A stretch of DNA of 64,000 nucleotides from Fictibacillus enclensis (GCF_001457035.1 NZ_KQ758617.1:1674001-1738000); one strand, 5' to 3'; positions 1-8,969 are shown, counted from the first letter of the stretch. The notes: generated by a model from the sequence alone, not told the origin. Translations and numbers: made by a program.

Positions 1-989
1 GCGGCCACTCGAAGCTTACCTGTATATGGCAAAGAGGCGTTTGGAAAGTTAACAGAGTTCTTGATATTACCGGTTTCCAAAAATTCTTTGACCTGCCGGG
101 TAGCCATAATGGCACAGTTTTCTTCAGATTCATTTGTGGATGCGCCAAGATGTGGAATAGAAACCGTATTCTTCATCTTCAGCACGTTTTCGTTTGGAAA
201 ATCCGTAATATAGCGGCCAACAGTACCGTCTTCCAGTGCGGCCAGCATATCAACTTCGTTTACAAGCTCACCACGGGAGAAGTTTAGGATATGCACTCCG
301 GGTTTCATTTCGTTAAAGGCCTTTTGATTAAACATACCTTTTGTATCTGGTGTAAAGGGAACATGAACCGTAATATAGTCACACTCTTCGTACAGCTGCT
401 CAATCGTCATCGCCCTCTGGACATTTCTGGACAGGTTCCATGCTGTGTCCACAGAGATGAATGGATCAAAACCGATAACATCCATGTCAAGATCGAGCGC
501 ATCATTGGCAACGAGCGCACCTATCGCCCCTAAACCGATCACACCTAGTGTTTTTCCTTTGATTTCTTTTCCGACAAACTGCTTTTTCCCTGCTTCAACC
601 AGTTTTGGAATTTGGTCTCCTTCCCCTTCAAGGGTTTTTGTCCAGGCTATGCCTGCAAACAGGTTACGGGAAGAAGCCATCAGTGTAGTAAGAACCATTT
701 CTTTTACAGCATTGGCATTTGCACCTGGAGTATTGAAAACAACAATTCCCTTTTCTGTGCATTGATCGACCGGAATATTGTTGACACCGGCTCCCGCACG
801 CGCGATGGCTTTTAGTTCATCACCGAAAGTTAAAGCATGCATATTAAAGCTTCGTACAACAATGGCATCAGGATTTTCACTTTCATTATCAATCTTATAA
901 ATCCCGTTGCTGAAAACCTTCAATCCGCTTTCCGCGATATTGTTCAAGGTTTTGATGGTCTTTACTGTTTCCAATGCAGTTGTGGTCAT
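1..989 (-). CDS. serA: D-3-phosphoglycerate dehydrogenase, 3' end cut by the window
   Basis: This is the first enzyme of serine synthesis, oxidising 3-phosphoglycerate to 3-phosphohydroxypyruvate with NAD. Translation from the ATG at 989 gives about 329 residues before the left edge. The NAD-binding stretch LGVIGLGAIG lies near residue 150, LNFSRGE carries the substrate arginine and IPHLGAS carries the catalytic-type histidine. The end of the gene is outside the window, so whether it has an ACT domain cannot be seen. An AGGAGAG ribosome site precedes the ATG. A ZTP-type riboswitch and terminator lie in the leader, so expression is probably tied to one-carbon and purine status. Confidence 0.9.
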   Translation of the reverse strand, partial: MTTTALETVKTIKTLNNIAESGLKVFSNGIYKIDNESENPDAIVVRSFNMHALTFGDELKAIARAGAGVNNIPVDQCTEKGIVVFNTPGANANAVKEMVLTTLMASSRNLFAGIAWTKTLEGEGDQIPKLVEAGKKQFVGKEIKGKTLGVIGLGAIGALVANDALDLDMDVIGFDPFISVDTAWNLSRNVQRAMTIEQLYEECDYITVHVPFTPDTKGMFNQKAFNEMKPGVHILNFSRGELVNEVDMLAALEDGTVGRYITDFPNENVLKMKNTVSIPHLGASTNESEENCAIMATRQVKEFLETGNIKNSVNFPNASLPYTGKLRVA

Positions 990-1073
990 TTTGGTTCTCT
1001 CCTCTTTTTTTATGGGTTTGTGTCTCGCCTCTTTGCCAAAAAGATAAGGTGAACATGCCTTGACAAATAAACG

Positions 1074-1108
1074 AAAAGAGGCAAAGGGATAAATATCCCC
1101 TTACCTCT
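1074..1108 (-). terminator. Attenuator (intrinsic terminator) in the serA leader
   Basis: Read on the minus strand, a long stem pairs AGAGG and AAGGGAUA with UAUCCCUU and GCCUCU, followed by a short U-run. It starts directly after the 3' end of the riboswitch aptamer, as expected for a transcription-terminating expression platform. Confidence 0.8.
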
Positions 1109-1176
1109 GCCCAGGCGAACGGCAACGACACTATGTGCTCCCTCGCGGTGATCCGCGTTTCGCCAGTTACACATAG
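1108..1176 (-). promoter_or_regulatory. ZTP/ZMP (pfl) riboswitch aptamer upstream of serA
   Basis: On the minus strand a closing stem CUAUGUG/CACAUAG encloses ACUGGCGAA, a small GCGG/CCGC hairpin and GGGAGC. After a linker comes UGCC-GUU-CGCCUGGGCA. The CUGGCG and CGCCUGGGC elements with a 3' hairpin are the hallmarks of the ZTP class, which senses ZMP/ZTP when 10-formyl-tetrahydrofolate is short. Ligand binding would be expected to prevent the terminator that follows. The assignment rests on motif recall, not on a covariance search. Confidence 0.82.
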
Positions 1177-1193
1177 CCTTTAGATTTTGTATC

Positions 1194-1222
1194 ATTCTAT
1201 CAGACTTTTCCGCACGTATCAA
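1194..1222 (-). promoter_or_regulatory. SigA-type promoter of serA
   Basis: TTGATA (1217-1222) and TAGAAT (1194-1199) on the minus strand are separated by 17 bp. Transcription would start just before the riboswitch aptamer. Confidence 0.75.
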
Positions 1223-1451
1223 CACTTATTTCGTAAAAATTCTGTTAATATCATTCCTAGTATGGTTAAATATTCTGGAATCTGGCTGATATTGTCATTG
1301 TTGCTGGTTGAAATCATATTAATTACCGAGCAAGTTCTCATCGCTTTGTAAGATGATAAATATGTAAACACTGCTAATGTGTCATAAGGCATAAGGGATA
1401 AATTCCAATTTTTGAAAACATGAAATGAAAGGTGTATAATGATTAATAATG
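1223..1451. other. Intergenic, AT-rich, no gene seen
   Basis: No open frame with a ribosome site, clear hairpin or repeat was found between the serA promoter and the stop of the phosphodiesterase gene. Confidence 0.5.
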
Positions 1452-1949
1452 TTAATTTTTATTATCATAAAATATATGTTCGGCAGTCATCTCATCATCA
1501 ATTGTAAGAATTGCATGGGAATAACACTTTTCCCTTCTTTTATCCGTCGGTGATCCGGGGTTTAACATTAAGACTCCGTTACGGCGATAATTTTTTGGAA
1601 TATGCGAGTGGCCGAAGATGATACAATCCACATCTACTTCATTAAATGCGGCTATTGCCCTTTTTTCAGTTGTTTGTTTGGTGCCATGGCCATGAACTAC
1701 ACCTATAATAAATTGATTCACATTCAGTAAAAGGGTTTCATTGAAAAAATTTCTCATTTCGGGCCCGTCAACATTACCGGTTACCCCCTCAACCGGAGCA
1801 TACTGCTTCAATTGATGAAGCAAATCTGGTGTCTGCCAGTCACCGGCATGGATGATTAAATCAGCAGTCTTGAGATCGGCAATTAGCCTCTCAGGTATTT
1901 TTTTAGCCATTTTGGGCATGTGAGTATCCGATAATACAACAATTTTCAC
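1452..1949 (-). CDS. YfcE/YsnB-family metallophosphoesterase
   Basis: This is a small calcineurin-like phosphodiesterase, probably cytosolic and two-metal dependent; its substrate is unknown. Metal-ligand motifs appear in order: LSDTHMP near the start, IIHAGDW, TGNVDG, VVHGHG, FGHSHIP and a closing LNPGSPTDKR. The GTG at 1949 gives 165 residues and starts exactly at the conserved KIVVLSDTH strand, with AAGGAG upstream at a rather long spacing. A longer GTG start at 1991 would add 14 charged residues and looks less likely. The gene is single, between serA and the peptide transporter. Confidence 0.8.
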   Translation of the reverse strand: MKIVVLSDTHMPKMAKKIPERLIADLKTADLIIHAGDWQTPDLLHQLKQYAPVEGVTGNVDGPEMRNFFNETLLLNVNQFIIGVVHGHGTKQTTEKRAIAAFNEVDVDCIIFGHSHIPKNYRRNGVLMLNPGSPTDKRREKCYSHAILTIDDEMTAEHIFYDNKN

Positions 1950-2089
1950 AGAAAAATTCAGCTCCTTTTTTCTTTTTGATTCATTTGGCACGGGTCAATT
2001 TTCACTGTACCCGCAAGGAAAACGGTTTATGTTTTGATAATTCATTATTTTCATAATTAAATTATAATAACATTTTCCTATAATTTTCA

Positions 2090-2119
2090 TTGACTACTAA
2101 ATATTTAGTAAATTAAAAT
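2090..2119 (+). promoter_or_regulatory. Promoter of the peptide transporter with a palindrome in its spacer
   Basis: TTGACT (2090-2095) and TAAAAT (2114-2119) have an 18-bp spacer. The spacer holds the perfect 14-bp palindrome ACTAAATATTTAGT (2096-2109). A dimeric repressor bound there would block RNA polymerase directly. The regulator is not in this window as far as I can tell. Confidence 0.6.
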
Positions 2120-2151
2120 ATTAATAGTTTAAATATATTGGAGGCATCAAG

Positions 2152-3540
2152 ATGGAAGCAACTGTTAAAGTGGAGCAGGACATTCAGCTCCAGACAAAAA
2201 AGAAACATCCACCTGGCCTATACTTGCTCTTCTTCACTGAGATGTGGGAAAGATTCAGTTATTATGGCATGAGAGCAATTCTTGTTCTTTATTTAACAAA
2301 ATCGTTGATTAGCGGCGGACTCGGTATGAGTGAAGGCCTTGCGCTTAGTATTTACGGATTCTTCACCGGCGCCGTTTATTTTACCCCGTTAATAGGAGGA
2401 TATTTAACCGACCGTTTCTTAGGGAAACGTCTGGCGATCACCATTGGCGGTGTCACAATGGCACTTGGTAACTTTGTATTGTTTGCCAACCAAAGCCATG
2501 CGGCATTTTACATTGGGTTAGCCTTATTGATTATCGGGAATGGTTTCTTTAAGCCTAATATTTCTACACTCGTTGGGGATCTATACCCGCAAAGCGATGC
2601 ACGTAAAGATGCTGCATTTACCATTTTCTATATGGGTATTAACATTGGAGCCTTTTTCTCTCCATTAATTGTTGGTTTCCTGGCTGAAGATTACTTTAAG
2701 ACTACGGTAAATGGAGTGGAGCACTTCGGGTTCAAATTCGGATTCCTTGCTGCTGCGATCGGTATGATTGTCGGGCAGCTTCTGTTCAACCTTCTTGGCA
2801 ATAAGTATTTGGGAGATATCGGCAAAAAGCCGGTCGGCGTTTCGCATAACACAGTCAGCACAGAAGAGAAAAAGAAACCTCTTACCAAGGCTGAAAAAAG
2901 CCGAATTAAAGTTATCTTTATTTTGACTTTCTTTGTTATTTTCTTTATGGCCGGATTTGAACAAGCCGGTAGTTCGTTAACCCTTTATACAGACAAGTTT
3001 ATTGACCGTACGGTATTTGGATGGACTGTTCCAACCTCTTGGTTCCAGTCATTAAACCCTCTTTTTATCGTAATCTTTGCGCCAATTCTTTCTGTACTAT
3101 GGGTAAAATTATCAAAAACGAAGCGTGGCGATTTGGCTACACCAACCAAAATGGCAACAGGCATGATCTTGCTTGGCGCCGGATTCGCTGTACTTGTCCC
3201 TGCTCTTCTTCAAACAGGAACAGGCGACTCTTCTGCTGTTAAGGCCAATATGATCTTTATGGTCCTTACCTACTTCCTTCATACGATCGGGGAGCTATGC
3301 CTGCAGCCAGTAGGTTTGTCCATGGTAAGTAAGCTTGCACCAGTTAAGCTGGCTTCACTGTTGATGGGTGTGTGGCTTGCTGGGTCCGGATTTGCAAATA
3401 TTCTTGCCGGACAATTGGCTTCAACCACTGAGTCACTTGGTTATTTCGAAGTGTTTATGATTATCGGCGGTGTAACCATTTTCCTTGGTTTGGTTCTTTT
3501 AGGACTATCCAAAAAATTGGTCCAAATGTCCGCTCAATAA
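2152..3540 (+). CDS. dtpT: Proton-dependent oligopeptide transporter (POT family)
   Basis: This 462-residue membrane protein should import di- and tripeptides with protons. POT signatures are clear: TEMWERFSYYGMR near residue 30 (the E-x-x-E-R-F-x-Y-Y-G motif) and FYMGINIGAFFSP near residue 165. About 12 or more hydrophobic segments run along the protein, with a charged loop near residues 225-250. An SD sequence GGAGG sits 8 nt before the ATG. The gene is monocistronic, with its own promoter and a strong terminator. The symbol follows the lactococcal dtpT type and is by family only. Confidence 0.9.
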   Translation: MEATVKVEQDIQLQTKKKHPPGLYLLFFTEMWERFSYYGMRAILVLYLTKSLISGGLGMSEGLALSIYGFFTGAVYFTPLIGGYLTDRFLGKRLAITIGGVTMALGNFVLFANQSHAAFYIGLALLIIGNGFFKPNISTLVGDLYPQSDARKDAAFTIFYMGINIGAFFSPLIVGFLAEDYFKTTVNGVEHFGFKFGFLAAAIGMIVGQLLFNLLGNKYLGDIGKKPVGVSHNTVSTEEKKKPLTKAEKSRIKVIFILTFFVIFFMAGFEQAGSSLTLYTDKFIDRTVFGWTVPTSWFQSLNPLFIVIFAPILSVLWVKLSKTKRGDLATPTKMATGMILLGAGFAVLVPALLQTGTGDSSAVKANMIFMVLTYFLHTIGELCLQPVGLSMVSKLAPVKLASLLMGVWLAGSGFANILAGQLASTTESLGYFEVFMIIGGVTIFLGLVLLGLSKKLVQMSAQ

Positions 3541-3550
3541 CGTTTTGTAC

Positions 3551-3595
3551 GAGGATTCTTGGTCCATTTTCTAATGGATCTGAATCCTCTTTTTT
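3551..3595 (+). terminator. Terminator of the peptide transporter gene
   Basis: GAGGATTC and GGTCCA pair with TGGATC and GAATCCTC around an AT-rich loop, followed by a T-run at 3589-3595. Confidence 0.85.
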
Positions 3596-3841
3596 GTGGT
3601 GATTGCCTGACTGAAAATTTGAAATTATTTTACTTTACCTCTTTCTTATTTCCCCTGAACCTCTTGTCCTGTATACGCTCAACCTGTTTTTCCAATCGAT
3701 TTGCAAACAGCTCGCGACTTGAAGGGATGTAAAGTTTTTGTTAGGTTAAGTAACCGTAAGCACTTTCGTCGGAAGAACCGGCAGCTGCTCGAAGATGAAA
3801 AAACCAGCTGTTAAAGAAAAACTTAAAAAAGGGGAGATTTG
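3596..3841. other. Intergenic upstream of putP: possible operator and gene remnant
   Basis: A dyad GGTTA-AG-TAACC lies at 3744-3755. A weak promoter-like pair TTGAAG/TAGGTT with 17-bp spacing overlaps it. On the minus strand, 3630-3740 is open for about 36 codons and reads like a charged helical C-terminus (ELFANRLEKQVERIQDKR), but no start codon with a ribosome site is present. It may be a decayed gene end or chance. Confidence 0.35.
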
Positions 3842-5335
3842 GTGCAAATTGGTGTTATCACTTCGCTGGCTATCTATATGGCCGGCATGCTAGGAATTGG
3901 ATATTGGGCGTACAAGAAAACGTCCGATCTGTCAGATTACATGCTTGGGGGCAGAGGTCTCGGACCCGCGGTTACCGCGCTTTCAGCAGGAGCTTCAGAC
4001 ATGAGCGGATGGATGCTTATGGGTGTACCCGGAGCCATGTATGCGACCGGGCTATCAAGTATTTGGATTGCCGTAGGATTATTGATTGGAGCATATGTAA
4101 ACTATCTCGTGCTTGCTCCACGCCTTCGTACCTACACTGAGGTAGCGAATGATTCCATTACTATTCCTGACTTTTTGGAAAATCGTTTTAACGACAAAGC
4201 CAGGATCTTACGATTTGCTTCAGCGATTGTCATCATCGTTTTCTTTACTTTCTATTGTTCCGCCGGATTGGTGTCAGGCGGCCGCTTGTTTGAAAGTTCT
4301 TTTAACCTTGATTACAAAGTGGGATTATTCGTTACAGTCGGAGTAGTGGTTGCTTACACGCTGTTTGGAGGTTTCCTTGCGGTAAGCTGGACCGACTTTG
4401 TACAAGGCATCATTATGTTTATTGCCCTTGTGCTTGTGCCTATTGTTGCCTTTACAGACGTAGGCGGAGTGCAATCAACGATTGATACCGTTAAACAGAT
4501 GGATGCAACCAAATTTGATCTGTTTAACGGTACGTCAGCAATTGGGCTGATTTCCATGCTTGCCTGGGGACTCGGATATTTTGGACAGCCCCACATCATC
4601 GTCCGCTTTATGGCGATTACGAACATCAAAGATTTAAAAGTTGCCCGCCGTATCGGAATGGGCTGGATGGGTATTTCCTTGCTGGGAGCAGTCCTTACTG
4701 GTTTGGTCGGAATCGCATGGTTCCATAAATCAGGAATTAAACTGGGCGATCCGGAAACAGTATTTATCAAGTTTTCAACGATACTGTTTCACCCGCTGAT
4801 CACCGGATTCCTGCTCGCTGCCATTCTGGCTGCGATCATGAGTACGATCTCGTCTCAGCTGCTGGTTACATCCAGTGCGATGACAGAAGACTTTTATAAA
4901 GCCTTCTTCCGCCGAGAAGCTTCAGATAAAGAGCTTGTAACCATTGGACGTTTGGCTGTATTGCTTGTAGCCGTTATTGCGTCTATCCTTGCCTACCACC
5001 CAAATGATACAATCCTGTCTCTTGTAGGCTATGCGTGGGCTGGTTTTGGTTCAGCGTTTGGTCCAGCGATTTTGCTCAGTCTTTACTGGAAACGGATGAC
5101 AAAATGGGGAGCACTTGCTGGTATGATTGTCGGTGCTGTAGCTGTTATTACCTGGGTACAGTTCCCTGGTTTAAAAGAGCAGGCATATGAAATGATTCCT
5201 GGTTTCTTCCTCAGCCTTATTGCTGTTGTGGTTGTAAGTTTGTTGACGAAATCACCAACCAACAACGTACAAAACACATTTGCAGAGATGGAAGAAACAT
5301 TGACAGAAGAAGTAAACAACATGAAGAACGCTTAA
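3842..5335 (+). CDS. putP: Sodium/proline symporter
   Basis: This member of the sodium:solute symporter family (SSF) imports proline with Na+. About 497 residues carry 12-13 hydrophobic segments. The start region has [19 protein letters not shown], and [14 protein letters not shown] follows, both typical of Put[20 protein letters not shown] near residue 340 is the SSF core helix. I prefer the GTG at 3842, 5 nt after GGGGAG; a TTG at 3839 is in frame but too close. The end is a charged tail. It has its own terminator. Proline uptake could serve nutrition or osmoprotection (PutP versus OpuE cannot be separated by eye). Confidence 0.88.
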   Translation: MQIGVITSLAIYMAGMLGIGYWAYKKTSDLSDYMLGGRGLGPAVTALSAGASDMSGWMLMGVPGAMYATGLSSIWIAVGLLIGAYVNYLVLAPRLRTYTEVANDSITIPDFLENRFNDKARILRFASAIVIIVFFTFYCSAGLVSGGRLFESSFNLDYKVGLFVTVGVVVAYTLFGGFLAVSWTDFVQGIIMFIALVLVPIVAFTDVGGVQSTIDTVKQMDATKFDLFNGTSAIGLISMLAWGLGYFGQPHIIVRFMAITNIKDLKVARRIGMGWMGISLLGAVLTGLVGIAWFHKSGIKLGDPETVFIKFSTILFHPLITGFLLAAILAAIMSTISSQLLVTSSAMTEDFYKAFFRREASDKELVTIGRLAVLLVAVIASILAYHPNDTILSLVGYAWAGFGSAFGPAILLSLYWKRMTKWGALAGMIVGAVAVITWVQFPGLKEQAYEMIPGFFLSLIAVVVVSLLTKSPTNNVQNTFAEMEETLTEEVNNMKNA

Positions 5336-5341
5336 ATAAAA

Positions 5342-5373
5342 AACGAGGCAGCATTGAGCTGCCTCGTTTTTTT
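5342..5373. terminator. Bidirectional terminator after putP
   Basis: ACGAGGCAGC-ATTGA-GCTGCCTCGT is a perfect stem flanked by A-runs and T-runs. It serves putP and the convergent small gene. Confidence 0.9.
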
Positions 5374-5375
5374 AA

Positions 5376-5561
5376 TTAATGTTTATTATGAAGATAATAT
5401 TCTTTCATTTTTGCTTCTGCCTCTTCTGCTTTTTTCAATTCACGTTCATGAAGTTTTTTTAGGAACTTGACAGTCATCCATGCAAGGATCACGAAAATAA
5501 TAAAAATAAATACAGCAGGGAGCAGTTCCAGTTTATTTTCCGGCATCTCTACATCGATCAT
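5376..5561 (-). CDS. Small single-pass membrane protein of unknown function
   Basis: The product is about 61 residues. It has a short acidic start, one hydrophobic segment (LLPAVFIFIIFVILAWM, near residues 13-29), then a strongly charged Lys/Glu helix ending in HNKH. This suggests a membrane anchor with a cytoplasmic or external coiled tail. The ATG at 5561 has a GGAAGGTG site upstream; a TTG at 5564 is possible. I do not recognise the family. It is convergent with putP and lies downstream of trhO, separated from it by a terminator. Confidence 0.6.
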   Translation of the reverse strand: MIDVEMPENKLELLPAVFIFIIFVILAWMTVKFLKKLHERELKKAEEAEAKMKEYYLHNKH

Positions 5562-5619
5562 CAACTACACACCTTCCCTGTTATCTCTCCTGTCCATTAT
5601 ACACCGTAGACTCCCGGCT

Positions 5620-5655
5620 AAAAAAGCATCCTTTTTGTCAAAGGATGCCTTTTTT
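5620..5655 (-). terminator. Terminator of trhO
   Basis: GGCATCCTTT and AAAGGATGC pair around a short loop, and a T-run follows in the minus direction. Confidence 0.88.
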
Positions 5656-5660
5656 ACGAT

Positions 5661-6572
5661 TTATGATGGTGCTATATTTTTCTCTGTGACATAACGGTTC
5701 CGTTCATGATCTCTGCATTGCGTGCTGCACGCTCTTTTAGACCTGTGTTCACAAGGTTCACACATTAATAGATGTTGATTGCATTCGGGATTTCCGCATT
5801 TAACATACCGCTCCTCCGGCTTTCCGCAGTGATAGCATTTGCCGACTACCTTTTCCGTTCCTGCACGATTAACCGCGACCGAGGTTCTTTCATCAAATAC
5901 ATAACATTTTCCGTCCCAAAGATCTCCTTTCACCTCAGGATCATAGCCATAGGAGATGATGCCGCCTTCGAGCTGGGAAACATCCTGAAATCCTTCCTTT
6001 ATCAAAAATCCAGAAAACTTTTCGCAGCGGATCCCTCCTGTACAATATGTCAGCACCTTTTTATCTTTGAATTTATCAAAATTATCTCTGACCCAAGCAG
6101 GAAGTTCTCTGAAGTTTTCGATCTCCGGCCGGATGGCTCCTTTAAAGTGCCCAAGGTCGTATTCATACGTATTTCTGGCATCAAGGATTACCACATCCTC
6201 CTGCTGCAATGCTTCATAAAATTCTTTCGGGGTAAGATGTTTTCCTGTAAGTTCGTTCGGATTCACATCATCATCCAAACTTAAATTTACAATTTCCTTT
6301 TTGAGCCGGACCTTCATTTTTTTAAACGCATGATGATCCGATTCTTCAATTTTAAAAACCATATCTTGAAAACGTTCGTCGTTCTTCATACGGTTCATAT
6401 ATTCAGATGTTTGCTCCAACGTTCCGGAGACCGTACCATTGATCCCTTCCTTCGCCACCCAAATTCGCCCTTTCAAGCCTACTGACTTACAGTAATCAAG
6501 ATGAGAGGAAACAAACGCTTCCGGATCTTCAATCGCAATATATTTATAAAACAGCAATACCTGATAATTCAC
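5661..6572 (-). CDS. trhO: tRNA uridine(34) hydroxylase, rhodanese domain
   Basis: TrhO (YceA/YbfQ type) hydroxylates U34 of tRNA as a step to 5-(m)ethoxyuridine, using oxygen. The 303 residues have the family layout: an N-terminal acylphosphatase-like part ([16 protein letters not shown] near residue 35), a rhodanese domain with [18 protein letters not shown] and the catalytic-loop cysteine in [15 protein letters not shown] near residue 180, and a cysteine-rich tail ([19 protein letters not shown]) that may bind zinc. The GTG start at 6572 has TTGGAGTG upstream. It is a single gene. Confidence 0.9.
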   Translation of the reverse strand: MNYQVLLFYKYIAIEDPEAFVSSHLDYCKSVGLKGRIWVAKEGINGTVSGTLEQTSEYMNRMKNDERFQDMVFKIEESDHHAFKKMKVRLKKEIVNLSLDDDVNPNELTGKHLTPKEFYEALQQEDVVILDARNTYEYDLGHFKGAIRPEIENFRELPAWVRDNFDKFKDKKVLTYCTGGIRCEKFSGFLIKEGFQDVSQLEGGIISYGYDPEVKGDLWDGKCYVFDERTSVAVNRAGTEKVVGKCYHCGKPEERYVKCGNPECNQHLLMCEPCEHRSKRACSTQCRDHERNRYVTEKNIAPS

Positions 6573-6703
6573 TTATTTTCACTCCAATTGCGTAGTTTGA
6601 ACTCAACTATCATATCAAATTTCCAAGAAAAAGGGCAGACCTCTTATTAGCGGCATTTCCCGGTGCAGCTATGTATAAAAGTATGATTCATTTGATTCTT
6701 AAT

Positions 6704-6736
6704 AAAAAGGTCCCGTGCTCTTGGCACAGGACCTTT
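6704..6736 (-). terminator. Terminator after the HEXXH-protein gene
   Basis: AAAGGTCC-GTGC pairs with GCAC-GGACCTTT; a T-run follows in the minus direction. It ends the helicase transcription unit. Confidence 0.88.
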
Positions 6737-6741
6737 CCGGT

Positions 6742-7212
6742 TTAGGCAACCCCTTCATCCTTGAAACCTTGCGAGACAGCTTCATAATGATGTTCTAAGG
6801 AAATTCTCTTTATTTTACTGAAAAATTCATCAGGAAGCTCCTGTACGAGCTCCTTGGCGATCTTCCATGCTTGAACTTCTACAAGCAGTTCAATTTTTTT
6901 TCGTTTGAATTCATCTTCTGTCGAATCATAAAGCTCCACGAGTTTTTGCAAATAAGGATCTGTGGCGTGTCCTGCTTCATGAGCAAAAATGACACTCGCA
7001 TACTCTACGAAAACATCCTCATTGGGAAACAACCACTCGCTTTGTGCCTGAATTTCTTCCAGATACAATGTGATGGACTGTTCGCCCGCATTATATTTGC
7101 CTCCGATATTCCGGTTCAGCGGGCATTTGGCTTCAATGTGAATGTCCACCGAAATATTAAAGTTTTCAGCCATTTGATTTATTTTTTGTACCAATCGTTC
7201 ATTAACCAGCAA
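6742..7212 (-). CDS. Putative zinc-metallopeptidase-like protein (HEAGH)
   Basis: The 156-residue protein has VIFAHEAGHATDPYLQ near residue 75, an HEXXH motif followed by aspartate, which suggests a zinc site like that of small ImmA/IrrE-type peptidases. A downstream helix with ELLVEVQAWKIAKEL could supply the third (Glu) ligand. No signal peptide is seen, so it should be cytosolic. It starts with TTG directly after the helicase stop codon (TAA-TTG) with AAGGGG upstream, so translation is probably coupled. Function is unknown; peptidase activity is an inference from one motif. Confidence 0.65.
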   Translation of the reverse strand: MLVNERLVQKINQMAENFNISVDIHIEAKCPLNRNIGGKYNAGEQSITLYLEEIQAQSEWLFPNEDVFVEYASVIFAHEAGHATDPYLQKLVELYDSTEDEFKRKKIELLVEVQAWKIAKELVQELPDEFFSKIKRISLEHHYEAVSQGFKDEGVA

Positions 7213-8436
7213 TTACTTCCCCTTCTTTTTTATAAAATTACCGCTTCGCTGGGGTGTTGATTTCCTTGGATTTCTCTTTTTGGCTGGCTTCTGCTGAATC
7301 TGTGAAGCCGGCAGCAGCTGGTCCTGCTTAATCACTGCCTTTTCTGCAGGCATATTGAGCTTTTTTGCCCATTTTAACAGAACATTTTCCTCTCTTTCGG
7401 TAACCAGCGAAATGACGGTTCCTGTTTGTCCCGCTCTTCCTGTTCTGCCAGAACGGTGTATGAATTGTTTTTCGGAATCGGCGAGATCGAAATGAATAAC
7501 ATGTGTTAATCCGTTAATATCAAGTCCTCTGGCAGCAAGGTCTGTAGAAAGAAGCAACGCATGGTTGCTGGAACGAAATTCTCTCATTACCTTTTGCCGT
7601 TCCTGTTTTGTTGCCTGTCCGGATAATACACCTACAGTAATGCCCCGGTAAGCAAACTTGGCGGCGATCTCTTCAAGTTTTAAATTGGCCCCAAAGAAAA
7701 CGATCGCTTTCATGTTCGAATGGTGTCGAATTATGCGCCTCAGATTATCTATTTTATCACGTCTTTCAGAAATCAGATAGATATTTGCAATGGACTCCCG
7801 TTCTTCCGTATCACGGCTGATTTTTATGAAATGCGGAGTATTCATCCACTCTTTGGCGATCTCTTCTGCTTTGTTAGAAATGGTTGCTGACACAAAAACA
7901 AGCTGACGATCCTTCATCGTTCCTTTAACAATATTCTGTACTTCATCCATTAATTCCATATCATAAACAATGTCAGCTTCATCGACAACAATGGTTTTCA
8001 CCTCATGAAGCTTTACTTTTTTATTTTTATAAAGCTCCAGGATTCTTCCCGGTGTACCGACTATGTAATGCGGTTTTTTCTTGAGCTTTTCCACTTGCCG
8101 CTGCACATTTACCCCGCCGATTAATGTTGTCCCTGTAATGTTGCTTCCTTTCGCGTATTCCTGAAGGACCGAGTGAATTTGCATCACAAGTTCTTTAGTT
8201 GGCGCGATTACAACAGCCTGCAATGCCGTTGATAAGCTATCAATCTTATCAAGTAAGGGCAGACAATAGGCGAGCGTTTTTCCTGTCCCTGTCGGTGATT
8301 CTACGACAAGATCCTTTCGCTCAAGCATAAACGGCAGCATTTCTTTCTGAACTGGCGTTAAGGAATCGAAAGCCGCCTCCTTCCAATTCTCCTGCAAATA
8401 AGGCTGTAATTCTTGAATCGGTGTTTTTGTAGCCAT
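7213..8436 (-). CDS. yfmL: DEAD-box RNA helicase, YfmL-like
   Basis: The 407-residue helicase has all motifs: SPTGTGKT (Walker A, about residue 45), PTKELV, TPGR, VDEAD, SAT, STDLAARGLDI and HRSGRTGRAG. The tail is basic (KKRNPRKSTPQRS, then KKKGK), suited to RNA binding. The start ATKTPIQELQPYLQENWKEA resembles B. subtilis YfmL, which acts in ribosome assembly; CshB-type function is the alternative. It lies 5 bp after the upstream gene and directly before the HEAGH gene, so the three form one unit. Confidence 0.82.
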   Translation of the reverse strand: MATKTPIQELQPYLQENWKEAAFDSLTPVQKEMLPFMLERKDLVVESPTGTGKTLAYCLPLLDKIDSLSTALQAVVIAPTKELVMQIHSVLQEYAKGSNITGTTLIGGVNVQRQVEKLKKKPHYIVGTPGRILELYKNKKVKLHEVKTIVVDEADIVYDMELMDEVQNIVKGTMKDRQLVFVSATISNKAEEIAKEWMNTPHFIKISRDTEERESIANIYLISERRDKIDNLRRIIRHHSNMKAIVFFGANLKLEEIAAKFAYRGITVGVLSGQATKQERQKVMREFRSSNHALLLSTDLAARGLDINGLTHVIHFDLADSEKQFIHRSGRTGRAGQTGTVISLVTEREENVLLKWAKKLNMPAEKAVIKQDQLLPASQIQQKPAKKRNPRKSTPQRSGNFIKKKGK

Positions 8437-8441
8437 AACGA

Positions 8442-8969
8442 TTAACGTCCCCCTTTATTTAGTATTCGTTCAGCAGCAAGAAGGATCCGGTTAACATAAT
8501 CCTCAAGCTGTTCACTATTTTCTTCATGCAATTTGAGATGAATCACAACATCGATTTGATTCTGGTAGCATCCTCTTGGCAAACCATAAATATAGGAAAG
8601 AGTTTGTGTAACCTCTCCATCCGTTTTCCACAGTCTTCTCATAGCTTCACCAATCCTGGAACATTCTGCATCTATATCCTGTACAGTGGTGTAAAAAGTA
8701 ACAGAAAAAATACAGCCTGTACGTTCGGTTTCTCTTTCCATTATTTCATCAGCCAGATCTTCTAAACCAGCTTTTAATCCGATTTTCGCGCGGACATCCT
8801 TTTCTTTTTTGCCGCTTAACAAAACCTCTAAACTGTAGGTTCTGCTCATCGAAGCCAAGTCAACGAGGTCTTTCCGGCCGGTTACTTTTAAAACTCCTTC
8901 AAAATCAAGATCGTAAGCCATTCCCTCAAGAATAACTTTCAAGTTTTCATAGATGGTCGGATCAAACAT
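8442..8969 (-). CDS. Conserved-looking protein of unknown function
   Basis: The protein has 175 residues. It is acidic, soluble, with no signal or membrane segment and no motif I recognise. It contains the stretch SRIGEAMRRLWKTDGEV and a helical C-terminus. Its position as the first gene of the helicase unit (5 bp before the DEAD-box gene) suggests a link to RNA metabolism, which is inference only. The ATG at 8969 has AAAGGGTAC upstream. Confidence 0.6.
   Translation of the reverse strand: MFDPTIYENLKVILEGMAYDLDFEGVLKVTGRKDLVDLASMSRTYSLEVLLSGKKEKDVRAKIGLKAGLEDLADEIMERETERTGCIFSVTFYTTVQDIDAECSRIGEAMRRLWKTDGEVTQTLSYIYGLPRGCYQNQIDVVIHLKLHEENSEQLEDYVNRILLAAERILNKGGR

Noticed and set aside
1010-1225. 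Minus-strand frames through the serA leader
   Set aside because: They coincide with the riboswitch and terminator and have no ribosome site.
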